The notes below the pieces were generated by a model. It had not been told where the DNA came from, searched no databases, and saw only the letters and a program-made list of their open reading frames with translations. The position numbers and the translations under genes were made by a program. A stretch of DNA of 52,408 nt from Leclercia adecarboxylata (GTDB lineage: Bacteria > Pseudomonadota > Gammaproteobacteria > Enterobacterales > Enterobacteriaceae), in assembly GCA_002360945.1 (NCBI GenBank), contig DERO01000038.1, positions 1 to 52,408 on the forward strand, given 5' to 3'. Below, one piece after another: positions 50,870 through 52,408 of this stretch (positions are counted from its first letter, which is position 1; each line of letters starts with the position of its first letter).

Positions 50870-52408
50870 ATGTGGCGCAGGCTCATTTATCACCCGGAAG
50901 TTAACTACGCACTGCGGCAAACCCTGGTGCTGTGTCTCCCCGTGGCCGTGGGGTTGATCTTCGGCCATCTGCAACAGGGTCTGCTTTTTTCCCTCGTTCC
51001 CGCCTGCTGCAACATTGCCGGTCTGGACACCCCGCATAAACGCTTTTTTAAACGCCTGACTGTTGGCGGCTGCCTGTTCGCGGGCTGTAGCCTGGCCGTG
51101 CAGCTGTTGCTGGCGCGGGATATTCCGCTGCCCCTCATTCTCACCGTGCTGGCGATGACGCTGGGGGTCACGGCTGAGATCAGCGCCCTGCATGCGCGAC
51201 TGTTGCCCGCCTCGCTGATCGCGGCCATCTTTACCCTGAGCCTGGCGGGAAACATGCCGGTCTGGGAGCCGCTGCTCCTCTATACGCTGGGCACCCTCTG
51301 GTACGGGCTGTTTAACTGGTTCTGGTTCTGGATGTGGCGCGAACAGCCGCTGCGCGAGTCGCTGAGCGTGCTCTATCAACAGCTGGCGGATTATTGCGAA
51401 GCGAAATATACCCTGCTGACGCAGCACACCGACCCTGAAAAATCGCTACCGCCGCTGCTGGCCCGTCAGCAGAAGGTGGTGGATCTGATCGGCCTCTGTT
51501 ATCAGCAGCTGCATATGCTGGCGGCCAACAGAAACCATGAATATAAACGCCTGCTGCGTACCTTCCAGGTGGGCCTGGATCTGCAGGAGCACATCTCTGT
51601 CAGCCTGCATCACCCGAAGGAGGTGCAAAAGCTGGTGGAGCGCAGCCACGCCGAAGCGGTGATCCGCTGGAACGCGCAGACCGTGGCGGCCCGACTGCGG
51701 GTGCTGGCTGACGACATTCTCTATCATCGCTACCCCACCCGTTTTTCCATGGACAAGCAGCTCGGCGCGCTGGAGAAAATCGCCCGTCAGCACCCGGATA
51801 ACCCGGTGGGTCAGTTCTGCGCCTGGCACTTCAGCCGTATTGCCCGCGTGCTGCGCACGCAGCGTCCGCTCTACCCGCGCGACCTGATGGCCGACAAGCA
51901 GAAACGCCTGCCGCTGATCCCTGCCCTGAGAAGCTATCTGTCGCTGAAGTCTGCCGCCCTGCGTAACGCGGCGCGCATCAGCGTGATGCTGAGTATCGCC
52001 AGCCTGATGGGCGTGGCGCTGCACCTGCCGAAACCCTACTGGATCTTAATGACCGTGCTGCTGGTGACGCAAAACGGCTACAGCGCGACGCGGGTGCGTA
52101 TTCTCCACCGGGCCGCCGGCACCCTGGCGGGGCTGGTTATCGCCGGCGTCACCCTGCACTTCCACGTCCCGGAGGGGTACACCCTCGCCGGGATGCTGGT
52201 GGTGACCCTGGTGAGCTATCTGATTATTCGCAAGAGCTACGGCTGGGCGACGGTGGGCTTTACGGTCACGGCGGTGTATACCCTGCAATTGCTGACCCTG
52301 AACGGGGAGCAGTTTATTATCGCCCGGCTGGCCGATACCCTGATTGGCTGCCTGATCGCCTTCGGTGGGATGGTCTGGCTGTGGCCGCAGTGGCAGAGCG
52401 GGCTGCTG
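50870..52408 (+). CDS. yhfK: YhfK family membrane protein, 3' end missing
   Basis: 513 codons are present and the frame is open to the window edge; E. coli YhfK is about 700 aa. It is an inner-membrane protein of the YccS/YhfK family (FUSC-type fold). An N-terminal block of hydrophobic segments (LRQTLVLCLPVAVGLIFGHL to FNWFWFWMWRE) is followed by a cytoplasmic helical region at about 165-370, then a second block (MLSIASLMGVALHLPKPYWI, LLVTQNGYSATRVRILHR). The role is unknown. There is no clear ribosome-binding site; the start is chosen by similarity to MWRRLIYHP. Confidence 0.93.
   Translation, partial: MWRRLIYHPEVNYALRQTLVLCLPVAVGLIFGHLQQGLLFSLVPACCNIAGLDTPHKRFFKRLTVGGCLFAGCSLAVQLLLARDIPLPLILTVLAMTLGVTAEISALHARLLPASLIAAIFTLSLAGNMPVWEPLLLYTLGTLWYGLFNWFWFWMWREQPLRESLSVLYQQLADYCEAKYTLLTQHTDPEKSLPPLLARQQKVVDLIGLCYQQLHMLAANRNHEYKRLLRTFQVGLDLQEHISVSLHHPKEVQKLVERSHAEAVIRWNAQTVAARLRVLADDILYHRYPTRFSMDKQLGALEKIARQHPDNPVGQFCAWHFSRIARVLRTQRPLYPRDLMADKQKRLPLIPALRSYLSLKSAALRNAARISVMLSIASLMGVALHLPKPYWILMTVLLVTQNGYSATRVRILHRAAGTLAGLVIAGVTLHFHVPEGYTLAGMLVVTLVSYLIIRKSYGWATVGFTVTAVYTLQLLTLNGEQFIIARLADTLIGCLIAFGGMVWLWPQWQSGLL

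Overview
The window is a stretch of enterobacterial (Enterobacteriaceae) chromosome. Nearly every protein can be aligned from memory, almost residue for residue, with its Escherichia coli counterpart, and the order follows the E. coli region from the rrnD upstream flank through yrdA, aroE, def-fmt, trkA, the alpha, spc and S10 ribosomal-protein operons, bfr-bfd, the str operon, fkpA, slyD, kefGB, yheS, yheTU-prkB, yhfA, crp and yhfK. The main departure is a complete malonate decarboxylase (mdc) cluster, in the gene order known from Klebsiella pneumoniae, lying between yheS and yheT. Together with a short orphan prepilin peptidase beside bfr, this suggests an Enterobacter/Klebsiella/Leclercia-like genome. 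The genus is an inference.

Layout. 1-60: an rRNA-type P1 promoter reading leftwards out of the window. 193-10500: yrdA (+); the leftward dprA-smg-yrdD-tsaC-aroE-yrdB operon; the rightward def-fmt-rsmB-trkA and mscL genes; the leftward yhdN-zntR-arfA genes. 10549-24448: 29 leftward genes for ribosomal proteins, SecY and RNA polymerase alpha, in three operons. These carry recognisable S10, spc and alpha promoters, the S10 leader, the S8 target at rplE, the alpha leader, and terminators after rpmC-rpsQ and after rplQ. 24630-25828: hopD-type peptidase, bfr and bfd with a Fur-box-like site. 25962-30515: the str operon (rpsL-rpsG-fusA-tufA) with a consensus promoter. 30537-32299: yheO-tusDCB. 32464-37036: fkpA, slyX, slyD, yheV, kefB, kefG. 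37158-39062: yheS.

39078-47060 holds the mdc module: mdcR (+) meeting the leftward mdcABCDEFGH genes head-on. MdcA, MdcC, MdcD and MdcE form the soluble decarboxylase. MdcB and MdcG make the phosphoribosyl-dephospho-CoA prosthetic group and attach it to MdcC. MdcH primes the carrier with malonyl groups, and MdcF takes up malonate. A large hairpin separates mdcA-E from mdcF-H, and the mdcA/yheT intergenic region holds an interrupted dyad and a CRP-like site. 47288-52408: yheT-yheU-prkB, a REP-like palindrome, yhfA (-), crp (+) and the truncated start of yhfK.

Most of the window is core genome, and every gene has a recognisable family. I saw no tRNA gene, insertion sequence, prophage or CRISPR array, and no convincing new biological system. 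The points most worth a second look are regulatory: the mdc control region and internal hairpin, the arfA hairpin, and overlapping divergent promoters. Comparisons with E. coli and Klebsiella are from memory, not from a search.
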